A stretch of 64,000 bases of DNA, taken from positions 26,410,877 to 26,474,876 of the forward strand of contig JAPWDM010000005.1 in NCBI GenBank assembly GCA_035578155.1, given 5' to 3'. This DNA is from Brachynemurus nebulosus. Taxonomy: Eukaryota; Arthropoda; Insecta; Neuroptera; Myrmeleontidae. The stretch's first letter is position 1; every line of letters starts with the position of its first letter. This document shows positions 23,110-35,467 of this stretch, one piece after another. The notes under the pieces were generated by a model. That model saw nothing but the letters and a program-made list of their open reading frames with translations, was not told where the DNA came from and did not search any database. The translations under genes and the position numbers were made by a program.

Positions 23110-23946
23110 TAATAGGGTACTTGACTGCAATTGAGAAATGATTCTAAATGCTTTGTTCTTACGTATAAATTAGTTAATTTTTGTTAAATTTTTAAAAATC
23201 TTCAAGAATACCATTGTTCAATTTTAAATGAACAAATTGGCGGGAAAAACGATTTGGCGTAGTGACGTATGCAATGACGTCACGATTTAACTCAAACAGA
23301 TGTCGCTTTCATTCATATCAACACTTGTCAACACGGTTTCAAATTTGTACACAATATTCAGCAGTCATCATGCTCAGTTTTAGTGGTATTTACAACTTTC
23401 TACTTTGTTATCTTCTTCATTTATCATCATCGTAAGATTTTCATGAAGCCCTACAAGTATTAAATACACTTTAAGAAAACGTAACTTTAAAATTGTAGCA
23501 AAAAATAAAAGCATTTTTAACATAATATTTAAAACAAGTTGATAAGGATATTTTACGTATTAAGTGACGATGTATTCCTTCCATCAATCTTTTTTTAGTG
23601 CAAAATTAATTGCAAACCAAAAAGTTCAAAATAAATTACAAAGAAAAACAACTTCTCTTGGTCAATTAGAATTGTAAAAATGTCACAATGAAAATGCAAT
23701 TTGTCATAGACAAACCGTAACTAGAGTAATAAGATTTGCTATTAAAAAATGACGTCATTTTCAAATATCACTGCGTTTTTAACCATTTAAATAAAGGCTA
23801 AAAATTTATAATTTTCGAAATCGAATTTTTAAGTAACTAAAGAATATTTTTATTTGTCACTACTAAAATTGAATATATTTAAGGACAATACATAAAATTA
23901 TTCAACATTTAAAACAATTTTTGAATACAGTCAAGTACCGTATTGC
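23110..23946. mobile_element. Putative DNA transposon with GGGTACTTGACTG ends
   Basis: GTAATAGGGTACTTGACTG at the left matches the reverse complement of the right end, GCAATACGGTACTTGACTG, at 17 of 19 positions. Inside, GACGTATGCAATGACGTCAC and a related block near 23750 (AATGACGTCATTTTC) resemble the interior of the element at 43123-43647, whose ends GGGGTATTTGAC are also similar. Target duplication is not clear; TA is possible. No coding frame is seen. Confidence 0.6.
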
Positions 23947-25015
23947 TTAAATATTTAATGTGACTTTGAATTTAATTAACTTATGTAATTAATTAGTTAA
24001 CACAAATGAGTCATTCCATTCACAAGTCTAAATCATTCAACAATTAAAATAAAAATCTTTAAAATAAACACGCTTAAAAAATGTGTCAATTTACTTCGAA
24101 TAACACATTATTTATCTACGTAAATAAATTTGTAAACACTGTAAATAGGTAAACATAATCATTTAATATATGTATGTATAAATTACTTTAGTTTACATCA
24201 TTTAATTTTGTGTTAATTTGTGTAAACGTTTTTAAAGATGTAGTTAGAACATACTAAGATGGTATGTTATTATTTCAAGCAATATTCGCCTCTTTTCGAC
24301 ATCTTAAAATTTTCACGCTTTTATACGATTCTTATAAAATTTATTACTGTTTAAACGAATATTTCAAATATTTTTAATTTATTTTCCAAAAGTGGGTTGT
24401 TTCAGCGTCGTCTTATAGGTAGTAAATTTTTACGTTTTTTAATTAAAAAAAAAAAAATAGCTTTGGGAATCAATACGTGCTTACTGTAACTTTGTAAAAT
24501 CATAGAATCAATTCTGTGTTTCTAGACACCTAATTTACAACATTTGCACGACATTTGCCTGTCAATATTATTGAAAAATTTGATCGACATTCACTGAGGA
24601 AGACACAAATTGAAGACTTTGATGTTGAATGTCAAACATATTTATGTTGCATTTATTTGATTTCAAAAATATACTGACACGTTATTAGAACAATCACAAA
24701 TTTGTCTAGTGCGTGTTGGACACACTTTAGGTCAGGGTTGCATAGTAATTTATCATGGTATTCAGGATAAAATATAGGACATATGTAAGTGTATTTTTTG
24801 TAAGGTTACAATGTTACTTGCATATGTGTTACTATAATGTTATTTCTTCAAAGAAAAATATTTTCTTTGAGAGTGTTGAATATAGAATGCTGAATAAGTA
24901 GGTACTTCGTGTATGGTGACAGTGGAAACGAAAATTTTATTTAGTTTACAGTGAATTACAAAAAAATTATTTTTTACTTAAAAAAAAAAAACGAAAATGG
25001 AGCTTTATAAAAAAA
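23947..25015. other. AT-rich stretch, no gene seen
   Basis: No repeat ends, arrays or coding frames recognised. Confidence 0.5.
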
Positions 25016-25380
25016 ATACCCCTGTCGCAGCATCCTGCATGACATAGCGAATTTTCGTTTATAAAAATCCGTTTTTCTGTGATTTTTCACCCTTTTAAGT
25101 GATTTTTCCTCCTCTTTCTAATGGTGTAAATAAATATCGAAAAAAATTTTTAACTTGAGAAAATTTTGGCAAAAAACTAATTTTTTTCACGAAAAATGGT
25201 CAAAAAAACCATGTTCTAGGCATCCGACATGGCTGGCTAACGAATTTGTCCAACGGTGTGGGACTAAATATAAATTTAATACATAAATTTTAGTGAATAT
25301 TATTTTCGGTTTCTAGGGATCCGAAAACAAATTTCTATTATAGTCTCGGGAGATTTATTTCGGAGCTCTAAAAAATAAAA
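25016..25380 (-). mobile_element. Helentron-like element, 5'-truncated copy
   Basis: The 3' end (AATACCCCTGTCGCAGCATC, then CATAGCGAATTTTC) is intact on the minus strand. It continues with TTGGCAAAAAACTAATTTTT, GGCATCCGACATGGCTGGCT and TTAGTGAATATTATTTTCGG, but the sequence leaves the family before the TTTTAGCG end. No TA tract remains, only TATAAATTTAATACATAAAT at its place. Confidence 0.75.
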
Positions 25381-25525
25381 CTTTCTTCGGAACCCTAAAA
25401 AACGGCATATAAGTAACATACAAACATATACATATGTATGACGTATATGACTTATATCGTGTTTATATACAATCTATCTTCCTGTTGTACCACAAACACA
25501 TTCGTTCATATAATTATACATATAG

Positions 25526-26016
<491 letters not shown>

Positions 26017-26072
26017 GTATTTGCTGATAAAAAACTCACGGTTTTGAAATTTTTTTCTTAATTTACGCCCCT

Positions 26073-26290
26073 TGTTAGCACTCGTATAGCACAGTAGAGC
26101 ATATTTTTTTGTTTTAAAAAAAGAAAACGGCAGTGCTAACTTTAGACTTTAAATTGTTTACGGCTGTAAAAAAAAAAAAAAACAGTTTTTGGAAATTAGC
26201 TTTTTTTATTTATGGCACACGATAGCACACGACTAGCACAATATGGCACAAATTTTTTGTTTTAAAAAAAGAAAATGGTAAGGCTAACTT
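26073..26290 (+). repeat. Direct duplication of a ~60-bp block
   Basis: TAGCACAGTAGAGCATATTT with TTTTTTGTTTTAAAAAAAGA and GGCAGTGCTAACTT recurs about 153 bp later as TAGCACAATATGGCACAAAT, the same TTTTTTGTTTTAAAAAAAGA and GGTAAGGCTAACTT. Confidence 0.6.
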
Positions 26291-26639
26291 GGTGGAGATA
26301 TATCGCCGGTCAAATGGTTGAAAAATGACATTTCATAAATATCTAACACGAACTAATGTTATATCAAGAAAGTGTCGATATTTATCTGAATTACATATTA
26401 TGGTAAACCAAGTGATCGGAAAACGACATTTCATATTACACGACCGAATGTTATTCCAACTAACGGCGAAAATAATTCCAGGATATAAGAATTCTATTTA
26501 AAATTAACGGATGACTTTTAACCATTTCTCTAAGGTAAAAAAGTATCTGAATTACCTACATGGTTGACAAGTGTGGCCAAAAAACGATATTTAATATTAA
26601 ATACAAACGTAATGTAGAGAACTGATAATCATGATGTAA

Positions 26640-26715
26640 TCTCATATATGACTGGTCCGCATAAAATTATCCGAGATTTTACCGGGCCGTGACTGAAAAA
26701 GGTTGAGAAACACTG
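26640..26715 (-). mobile_element. Solitary hAT terminus
   Basis: The minus strand starting at 26715 reads CAGTGTTTCTCAACCTTTTT followed by CAGTCACGGCCCGG, the well-known terminus of a large hAT group. The matching left end and an 8-bp duplication of AACTAGAT were not found upstream, so the element is truncated or its other end has diverged. Confidence 0.65.
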
Positions 26716-28400
26716 AACTAGATTGAATTTTTAACAGGATGTTTCATGCAAAATTTCATCCGTTTCTTCTGCTTCATTTTTCTCTACTTGGGTAGCGCGA
26801 AGAGTGTCGCCGGGTAAGCACATGGGATTTCGGCCCAGCAGCTTTTTCGGCTATTCTTTTTCATGAATGTTGCTTATGGTGAGTAATATTCGAAAATATA
26901 GGTATTAGACCTCTGAGATTTGGGGGTAACAACCTTTAAATTTCAAATTCTTTTCTCCAAAACTAGTGAAGAAAATTTGATGAAATTAACAGAGGATGTT
27001 GATATAAAGTAGCTTTATATCATGCAATTTTTTTTACATTCGTACGACTTCATTTACTACATTAAAATAATAATTGAACTTTTGAAGGTGCGTGTTTTGG
27101 ACCAACCCCTTGAGTGACACCTACCAAAAAAATATATGTCATTTGGTTCTAACGTAGTTATTGTGTGTAGAAATTTCAGCAACGTCAGATTTGTGGAAGG
27201 TGTCTTGAAAAAATATAAATTCAGATTAAGTAACAATAATACACCCCCACGAAAAAAACCGAGATCATGATTTGGATGACTGACTATGGTATTTTTATGC
27301 ATTTTTCGACGCTGGATGCGAATCCGGGGTCAAAAAAATTCTTATACTCTTTAAATTTTTGTATAGAGTCACAAATATCCCTTTTAAATAGGTGTAAAGT
27401 TATGAATAGTAATATCATTACAGAAAGGAATATGAATAGACATTTTACAATACTCGTGCCCTTATATCATTTCTAAAGGCTCCACCAAAGCACCAGCGCG
27501 AGTCTTTGGTTGCCTTATTCAAATTTGAATAAGATTTAAATACACATATAAATAAAAAAAGTTAAATTTAGTTTATTGACTGATCACTGTACGGAACCCT
27601 AATTGTGTGAGTCCGACTCGCTTTTGGCTGATTTTGTCTTTAGAATTCTCACTGATAATTTTTGACGAATCTCTATAGTTAAGAATGGTGTCAGAAAGAA
27701 CAATATTGTAATCCGCCTAAAACAGTCTGTTGCATCCTAGGAAAAAAATGCATTGAGATTCAGTATTTTCTTTTCAAAGGATGGTAGATAATAATGCTTG
27801 ATGATGTTTGATTATCTGATAAAATTTTTTCTCTAAAATCTACAACATCTTGTTGAAACCTTTTCTTTTACATAGTTTTATGTATAGCACAAATCCAACC
27901 AGTATAATTTTCTTTTATATAAAACATTTTGTGAAAATTTAATGGAAAATTATGTCAGGTAAAGATTTTTCATTTTTTTTTTCAATTTGTTTATTTAGAA
28001 ATTAAATGGGAAGAGTAAATATATATGTAGAAGATTGAAAAACAAATAACGAATGGTTGAATCTTTAAGTTGGGTTCTTGATACAGTAGAAGCTTTCAAT
28101 AATACCAAATTTGTCTAGTAGGCTAGTAAAATTATTGGAAAAGTTTTACCCGTAGTACTTGATTTACGATGTACTGTACTCGAAGTACTAACTTTTTCGA
28201 CTTATGAGGATTTTTTTGCCCGTTCTCATTTGAAGGAAGAAGTAGGTACCTTTAAAATTTATGAAAAAATTCTTTTTTCTATGAAGTATTAGTAAAACAT
28301 CTCAAGAATGTACTTTCGGATTTTCGGAATAATATTCGAAGAACAAAAGAATATGATGTAGACTCTAAGGTCATAGTAGTAAATAAAATACAAATCCTCA
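26716..28400. other. Stretch with a retroelement-like 3' motif, no gene
   Basis: At 27588-27640 GTACGGAACCCTAATTGTGT and GAGTCCGACTCGCTTTTGGC form the motif pair seen at the ends of common insect retroelements. Frames at 27057-27302 (-) and 27267-27476 (+) overlap each other and show no domain. Otherwise unremarkable. Confidence 0.45.
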
Positions 28401-28405
28401 AAAAT

Positions 28406-28548
28406 ACACTTTTGACTCGTTTTAAGCAACTTGAATTAGAATCATATATCTTACTCTTTTTAGATAATAAAATTTGCATATACGTAAAAATAGTAAGGCA
28501 TATGATTCTATTTCAATTTTGATGTTTTTTACAACGAGTCAAAAGTGT
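28406..28548. repeat. Inverted repeat with ACACTTTTGACTCGTT ends
   Basis: ACACTTTTGACTCGTTTTAA with TTGAATTAGAATCATAT on the left faces ATATGATTCTATTTCAATTT with ACAACGAGTCAAAAGTGT on the right. Arms of about 43-52 bp surround a 50-bp loop; the size and form are those of a small palindromic MITE. Confidence 0.65.
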
Positions 28549-28610
28549 ATAAATCAATCTTTTCTTTGTTAAAAAAATTCCTAAAATTGTCTTTATTTTC
28601 GCCTGTCTAA

Positions 28611-28854
28611 AGGTACCGTCACACGGAGCTCTTTGAAAACGGTGGGGCTATTTGGAACAAAAAAAAAAAAAAGATCTAAGCTCTTAAAGAAGAGTTTTAA
28701 AAAAGATTTAAACTCTTAAAGAACATCCCCTATTAAAGACGCATTAACGTTATGAATCGTTCAGAAATCAAACAGATATAAAAGCTTAAATCTTTTTCAA
28801 TTTTTTTGTTCCAAATAGCCCCACCGTTTTCAAATAGCTCCGTTTGACGGTATC
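28611..28854. mobile_element. MITE with ~50-bp GGTACCGTCACACGGAGCT ends
   Basis: The left end GGTACCGTCACACGGAGCTC, continuing TTTGAAAACGGTGGGGCTAT, faces its reverse complement on the right (GATACCGTCAAACGGAGCTA, then TTTGAAAACGGTGGGGCTAT), with about 50 bp of inverted repeat. No target duplication could be fixed and no coding frame is present. Confidence 0.8.
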
Positions 28855-28952
28855 TATTTTCTTTTAAAATATGATTTTCGTTCTAAGATTCCATTATGAA
28901 TCAATTCTAGATCTTTAATTTTGTCAAAATTAAAGACTTTTACAGCCGCCAC

Positions 28953-29077
28953 TTTTAGCGAATTTCGAAAACTCGAAATTCAGCTATTACAGTAGGTGTC
29001 ATGACGCAATCTGAGTCCGGGACTATGGCAGAAATCTGTTTTGAGGTCCCTAGAATACGAAAATGATATTCACTAAA

Positions 29078-29139
<62 letters not shown>

Positions 29140-31313
29140 CGCCACGATAACTCTCGAACGAAACGTCTAATGCTTATGAAATTTTGTGTGCGGACTGGAT
29201 TCTGAATTCGCTCGGCTAAGTTCGTTAGCCAGACACGTCGGATGCCCAGAAGTAGGTTTTCTGGCCATTTTTTATCATTCGATCCTATCATAAGGCAGTT
29301 CAATTTTTACATCGTTGAAAAGGAAAAAAAAAATTATGAAGAAAATATTCTTATAATTTTCTTTCTATTTTAAGTATTTTTCGAGAAAATGTAAATTTTC
29401 ACTTTTATTCTTTCTTTGTTAGTCTAATAAGTAATTTATATTTATATCTCAGTTCTTTATTAAGTATAAAAATATTTCACTTTTTTATTAAAGAATTTTG
29501 TGAGAACAAGTGAAAACTATTCACATATATTTGATATAACACACATACATGTATAGAGTTTTGTTTCTCATTTATTGCATTATAATTAGCATGGTTCTAT
29601 CCCATGTTAAAAAATGTAAATTAAACAGATTTTCTAAGCTAATGTAATGAAGAATTTTTTTTTTTTTATTGAATTTTTAAGTAAACAAGAAATTGAAGAT
29701 TATGTTATGATATAATATTATTAAATATATGAAACAAAACAAAGTATGTATAATGTACATATGTATGCACGGAAAAATATTTTGAATCGATTTTGAAAAT
29801 TTTTTCACTAATAATTAATAATGTTAAAGAATTAAACCATTTCAAATGTATTTAAGGTATTTTATGTGAGGTCAAGGTTTTCGGGACCTAAAACGGCCAG
29901 AAATTAATTAACCAATCGATTTTAAAAATTTTTTCACAGTTAGTAAGTTAAAGTATTTGAATTAATTAATTAAATGATGTCCGCAAGAAGCGTACGGACT
30001 GCCATAGATTATATGAGATCCTTAGAACCCTTTTCTTACTGTTAGAGTACTAGACTTGTATGAGTTTCGCCAGGATTTACTGATCCCATAATTGTAAAAA
30101 ATAAACTAAACGACCAATTTTAAAAATTTCTTCACTGTTACAGAGCTAAACTATTTTAGATAGATTTAGAATACATTATGTAAGGTCCGCCAGGGTCCAC
30201 AGGACCCAAAAGTGTCAAAAATAAACTAACTGACCGATTTTGAAAATTTTTTCACTGTTACAGAGCTAAACTATTTTAGATAAATATCGATTACGTTATG
30301 TAAGGTCCGCCTCGGTCCATAGGACCCAAAAGTGTCAAAAATAAACTGCCTGATCGATTTTGAAAATTTTTTCACTGTTACAGAGCTAAACTGTTTTAGA
30401 TAAATATAGATTCCGTTATGTAAGGTCTGCCAAGGTCCATAGGATCCAGAAGTGTCAAAAATAAACTAACTGACCGATTTTGAAAATTTTTTCACTGTTA
30501 CAGAGCTAAACTATTTTAGATAAATATAAATTACGTTATGTAAGGTCCACCAAGGTCCATAGAACCCAAAAGTGTCAAAAATAAACTAACTGACCGATTT
30601 TGAAAATTTTTTCACTGTCACAGAGCTAAACTATTTTAGCTAATATAGATTACGTTATATAAGGTCTGCCAGGGTCCATGGGATCCAAAAGTGTCAAAAA
30701 TAAACTAACCGACCGATTTTGAAAATTTTTTCACTGTTACAGAGCTAAACTATTTTAGATAAATATAGATTACGTTATGTAAGGTCTGCCAAGGTCCATG
30801 GATCCAAAAGTGTCAAAAATAAACTAACCGACCGATTTTGAAAATTTTTTCACTGTTGGGGAACTAACTATTTTAGATAGACATACATTACGTTATTTAG
30901 GGTCCGCCAGGGTCCATGGGACCCAAAAGTGGTAAAAATAAACTAACCGACCGATTTTGAAAATTTTTTCACTCTTACAGAGCTAAACTATTTTAGATAA
31001 ATATAGATTACGTTATGTAAAGTCTGCCAGGGTCCATCGGATCCAAAAGCGTCAAAAATAAACTAGCCGACCGATTTTTAAAATTTTTTCACTGTTGGGG
31101 AGCTAAGCTATTTTAGATACATATAGATTACGTTATGTAAGGTCTGAAATGTCAGTAGGACCTAAAAGTGTCAAAAATAAAATAACTGACCGATTTTGAA
31201 ACCCTTTTACTATTACCAAGGTAAACTATTTTAGATAGGTACAGGTTGTGTTATCTGAGATCCACAACTGTCCTGCGGATGCAAATGCGGCGTAGAATGC
31301 TACACAACGGGTT

Positions 31314-31391
<78 letters not shown>

Positions 31392-31734
31392 CATAAAGTC
31401 CGCCTAGAATATACGGTCGAGCTGATTTTTTAATGAGGTCCACCGGGATCTTGCAGATCCGAAAACGCCAGTAATAAGCTATCGAACCGATGCTAAAAAA
31501 TTTCTCACTGCTAGAGAATTAAATTATTTTAGATGGATACAACTATGCTGCACAAAATTCGTTCGGGTTCTTGGGTCCCCAAAACTACCAAAACTAATTA
31601 CCCAGCTGATTTTAAAAATTCTTTTACTCTTAGAAAGCTAAACTATTTTAAATAGGTACAGGTCTTAGATGAGATCCGCCAGTGCCCAAGATTTGGAAAT
31701 TCGCTATGTTATGCAGATGCTGCGACAGGGGTAT
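28953..31734 (+). mobile_element. Helentron-like element, long form with 120-bp array (arm 1)
   Basis: 5' to 3': TTTTAGCGAATTTCG; GAAATTCAGCTATTACAG; GTCCGGGACTATGGCAGAAA; a TA tract (29080-29135); CGATAACTCTCGAACGAAAC; TTCGTTAGCCAGACACGTCG; about 600 bp of AT-rich unique sequence; ten regular 120-bp monomers (30105-31260) with diverged units on both sides; a second TA tract (31317-31389); then GGAAATTCGCTATGTTATGC, a GCAGATGCTGC hairpin and GACAGGGGTATT. TAGCGAATTTC and GAAATTCGCTA are reverse complements, giving the subterminal inverted repeats known from Helentrons/DINE-1. No target duplication. Its near-identical inverted partner is at 54562-57396. Confidence 0.85.
30105..31260 (+). repeat. 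Ten-unit tandem array, 120-bp monomer
   Basis: GAGCTAAACTATTTTAGATA, ACGTTATGTAAGGTCYGCCA and ACCGATTTTGAAAATTTTTT recur every 120 bp (119-121), at about 30150, 30270, 30390 and so on to 31228. Monomers differ by a few per cent, and unit-specific variants (such as GATTCCGTTATG near 30410) allow pairing with the array at 55.1-56.28 kb. Confidence 0.95.
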
Positions 31735-32486
31735 TATATATGTATTGGAAAAGGTTGTAAGACTTTAATATTATACATACTAAATGAAAGGCCAAATTTC
31801 AAGAATATAGCTAATTTTTTCCTTTTTTACTTTACTAATACAACTTTATTTAAATATTAATAAAAATTAAATAAAGAGGTATTAGTAAAGTAAACAATTG
31901 TCTTTTTATTTTAAAATGGAATACCATAAAGTAACGCTCAAATCTATCAAATAAATTTTTTCCCTGTTAAAAAAATTACCGAAACTAGAACCGAAATAGC
32001 CGTAACTAGAATGTGCAACTAGACAGGATATTCGTTCACATTAGGGAAGAGATAGGTTACAAGTGTACACACAAATCTATGTACATTGCACACATGAGTA
32101 CAATTAAAATATATTTCGTTCTGTGAAGTTCTATTGAGATATAGGGGAATGACATTATTGAGAATATTTGAATAGAATTATTGAGAGCTTGTACTGTAAT
32201 TTTAATTGTGGAATTAGTTACAGAAAAATTATTTTCCTTAAACTACCTTCTAATTTTCAATATAATTCAAAAAATTATTTCCTACAATAGTAATCTAAAA
32301 ATCAACAGCTTTTATTATTCTATTAATAAACCTAGAAATATTAATAATAGAATATTGACAATGGATTACTTTGAAATGTCAACATCGAAAATGTTTGACT
32401 AAATGTCACGTTTGTGTACAATCGACAAAAATTGCGGTATTGCTTGGAACTATATTAAAATCAAACTTAAGTTTACAAGGTAAATC
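31735..32486. other. AT-rich stretch, no gene seen
   Basis: No repeat ends or supported coding frames. Confidence 0.45.
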
Positions 32487-32490
32487 TTAA

Positions 32491-32919
32491 GGGGGTATTC
32501 TAGTCTAGAGAGCAAAAATTTCGGTTTTTTAGGAATTAATAAAATAAATTGTTAATATTTTTAGTGCCCATTTTTTACCATCTATTGAATGGAAGTTTAA
32601 AAACATACAAAAAAAATTCATTCAAAAAAAATTTCAAAGACTTAACTAAATAGCGATTTAAATAAAGCCATGTAAAAAAAGTTATGTGCTGGTTTGTTTT
32701 TAAGTTATATTCCACGGCGCGGAAAAAAACCTGTTTTGAGAAAAACGCTATTAAAAAGTTTTCGTTCTTGAAAAGTTGAGTTAAAAGCAGTTTATCGTTA
32801 TCTAAGATAATTGTTCTGTTGGGATTAAAACATTAGAAATATATTCCTTAAGGTTCAAATGAACTTTTAAAGCAAAACAAAAAATGAAAAATTTGAAAGT
32901 TCTGGAGGACCCTCCCCCC
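32491..32919. mobile_element. TTAA-flanked MITE (GGGGGTATTCTAGTC end)
   Basis: TTAA at 32487-32490 and 32920-32923. Left end GGGGGTATTCTAGTCTAGAG, right end (reverse complement) AGGGGGGAGGGTCCTCCAGA. Only the G-run and TTAA are shared between ends, so the assignment leans on the TTAA sites and on the resemblance of the left end to a known TTAA-flanked insect MITE type. No coding capacity. Confidence 0.55.
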
Positions 32920-33171
32920 TTAACTACGCAGTGTTATCAGATTTTATTATTCTCAAAAATCCACTAGTCAAATTTATAATTACAATTTTTTATTATGAAA
33001 CTATTTTTTATTACAAAATGAGCTTTCTCAATGCAATTCTAAATTTAAAAGAAAATTTCGTAATTAAATAATATTAATTTGCCACAATGATAGACTTTTA
33101 TAAATGATAGAATTTTTTCAAACTTAGTACTATTTAATCTCTAGCGCTCCACCAACCTTAACAATAACATT

Positions 33172-33392
33172 TAGTTATATCCCATTTCAAATACAATTGA
33201 GCATGAGTTATCGTTAAAAAATTAAATAATTCTTATATTCGAAACAAATCAATCTTCTATTCTTTTCGAAAAAGAAACTGCAAATTTAAAATTTACGTAA
33301 ATGCAATAATAAAAGAGATAAAGCCAAGAAAACGGAAATTATTTAAATTCAAAGTGATGAAGCATGGTTAAATTTAAGTGAAATGGACCATA
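33172..33392 (+). repeat. 220-bp interspersed repeat, copy 3
   Basis: Direct copy of the repeat at 21663 and 22612, with the same internal blocks (AAATTAAATAATTCTTATAT, AGATAAAGCCAAGAAAACGG) and the same GAAATGGACCATA end. Confidence 0.8.
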
Positions 33393-34370
33393 CATATATC
33401 TCGTACATACATTGTAAAATGAGTTTAGATAATGTTTATGTAAATTTCACAACATAAATGTTCCACTTGCATAAACTACTACACGTATGTATGTACGTAT
33501 ATATAAACTAATTGACATTTATGTGATGTCGTTTACATAGATTGCATTGTAGATATTTTTCATAATATAAATAGTTGTTAAATGATCTGTATTGGTGAAA
33601 ATGGATGAAATATTGTTGGAAAATTGACAAATATTCATTTTCATTTCATTTTTTTTTGTCGGTAATAAATAGACATGTAAATAATTGCTTTGTTAACGTA
33701 CTACATGTGTAAGTGAGGGAAATAAGAAAAATGACGTCTTAAGAATTTTCATTCAGCAAACATAATATGAACAACGACATTGATATATTAAGATAATATA
33801 CCTTTAGGGAACATAATACCGGGGATTTATTGTTGTCGTATCATTTCTAGTAAGTGTTTGTGAACCAAACATTGTGTCTAAAATGATTTAACAACCATAG
33901 TCAAAATCATAATTGTTGTCACGCAGACTTTATGGTAGTCTGTGTGACTTTGAATAATATGTGGATTACTGTATGATAGACCGGACGTCACGGGAAATCT
34001 GTTAGAAAGCTTTATTGAGTAACTAACTCTTCGGGACACCAGTACGTAGTCGTAGGTAAGTATGTCTTCGTTTTTGGATTATGATTTTAAAGTTTGTAAT
34101 AAGTTATGGCTCTTTAGATTCATTTGCTTCATTATTCCTAAAAATGAGACGGTAAGACTAATCGAAAATTGAGTTTTAGCGCACATGGAATATTAACTCT
34201 TTAAATGATTAAGACGAGTTAACTCGTCCTGCAATATGGCGGCTCAAAATGCTGTGATATGTATATATTCACTGGTATAAGTGCCGTCATCTGTGACAGA
34301 TTTTCCGAAATACGGTATAATTTTAAATAATGTTCAATTTTATCAACATAGTTTTTAATAAAATTTATAT
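33393..34370. other. Stretch without recognisable genes
   Basis: No terminal repeats, arrays or supported coding frames. Confidence 0.4.
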
Positions 34371-34374
34371 TGAG

Positions 34375-34552
34375 TGCTTTCGTTGGCCTCAGCACTTACT
34401 TCTAAATTATGTAGGCACATGCGCACACTTATTAAAAACTGCGCGAGAATTGGCGGGAATTAGTAATGTCAATTCCCGCGCAGTTTTTAATTAGTGTGCG
34501 CATGTGTGTACATCAATTAGAAGTAAGTGATGAGGCGAACGAAAGGACTCAT
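34375..34552. mobile_element. GC-richer palindromic MITE
   Basis: Left arm GTGCTTTCGTTGGCCTCAGC, then ACTTACTTCTAA, CACATGCGCACACTTATTAA and AAACTGCGCGAGAATT. The right arm carries the reverse complements of all of these (AATTCCCGCGCAGTTTTTAA, TTAGTGTGCGCATGTG, TTAGAAGTAAGTGATGAGGC, GAACGAAAGGACTC). Arms are about 80 bp with a loop under 20 bp, so the whole element is one hairpin. Target duplication not resolved. Confidence 0.8.
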
Positions 34553-34718
34553 TTTGTAACTTCCTAGGGTTCACTTTTTTGATTTTGGGATCTTGGATTT
34601 GTTTTTTCTTTTTCTTTTTTTGTAACCTTATCTATTGTACTTATCACTCGCAGTAAAAAGTTCGGCATTTTGAGACAAAAAATTTTTTCTATATGGTTTG
34701 TTTAAAAAGGTTAATAAA

Positions 34719-35467
34719 TAGAGAGTTACTATTTTGTTACTGCTATAGACTGAGAAATAATCAAAAGGAAACAAATCAAAAGTGTAGAATTTGTTTTGCA
34801 GGAAGTCGTTTCCTTTTGATTATTTCTAAATATTGCCTGCAGTTGGAATAACCCCAAAGTTTACTGCTAGACTAAACATATAATCAAAAAATTGTTTAGA
34901 TAATATCTGAAGATATTGCTGAGGATTATTGCTGTAGCCAGAAGCTTTATAGCTCCTTTATCTTTTGAGCTATTACATAAACTTATAGTTTCTTAAATGG
35001 AACTAGATAGCTGATAAAACTGATCTAATACGTCAATTAGGAAATAAATTATTTTTGTATTCTTTTTAATCTTATTAATTTTGCGCCAAACATATCTACA
35101 TTTCTGTATAGGCTAGGTCAATCGGCGTAGTTTTTTTCTATCCAAGGAACGAATCAGCAATTAATAGAGAGCCCAAGAGGTATTTAAATTTTTAAAATAT
35201 AGAGTAAATGTAAACGATTAGCATTTAAACTAACTACCAGTTTAATAATTTAATTGATATTCATTAATTCATTGGAAATTATTTATGTTTTTTATATTTT
35301 TACTTCAGTAAATGTTAAAGGTTTAACCTCACTATAGTTAAATAACAGTTAGAAGTGTACCCTCTATTTTACGGATGTTTACATCAGAGCTCGAACACTA
35401 TACAACAATTTTTTGATTTTAACATTCTAATATTTTGGTCGTAATAGAAATGGAAACCCTCAAAAAT
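34719..35467. mobile_element. GAGAGTTGCC-ended MITE, diverged copy
   Basis: The right end (GTCGTAATAGAAATGGAAACCC to TCAAAAA) is a diverged reverse complement of GAGAGTTGCCATTTTTATTAC. The interior shares AAAAAATTGTTTAGA, TAGCCAGAAGCTTTATAG, TTTTGAGCTAT and GCGCCAAACATATC-like blocks with the copies at 40241 and 47676. The left end AGAGAGTTACTATTTTGTTAC is weak. Inside it, 34753-34772 and 34808-34827 form a perfect 20-bp inverted repeat (AGAAATAATCAAAAGGAAAC), probably a small later insertion. Confidence 0.6.

Noticed and set aside
29073..29303. Frame starting MNCLMIGSNDKKW, seen also at 57041
   Set aside because: Conserved between two loci only because both are copies of the same Helentron-like repeat; other family copies have stops and shifts here.
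30105..31260. CRISPR-like array
   Set aside because: The 120-bp units are contiguous with no unique spacers, and the window is eukaryotic; this is an ordinary tandem array.
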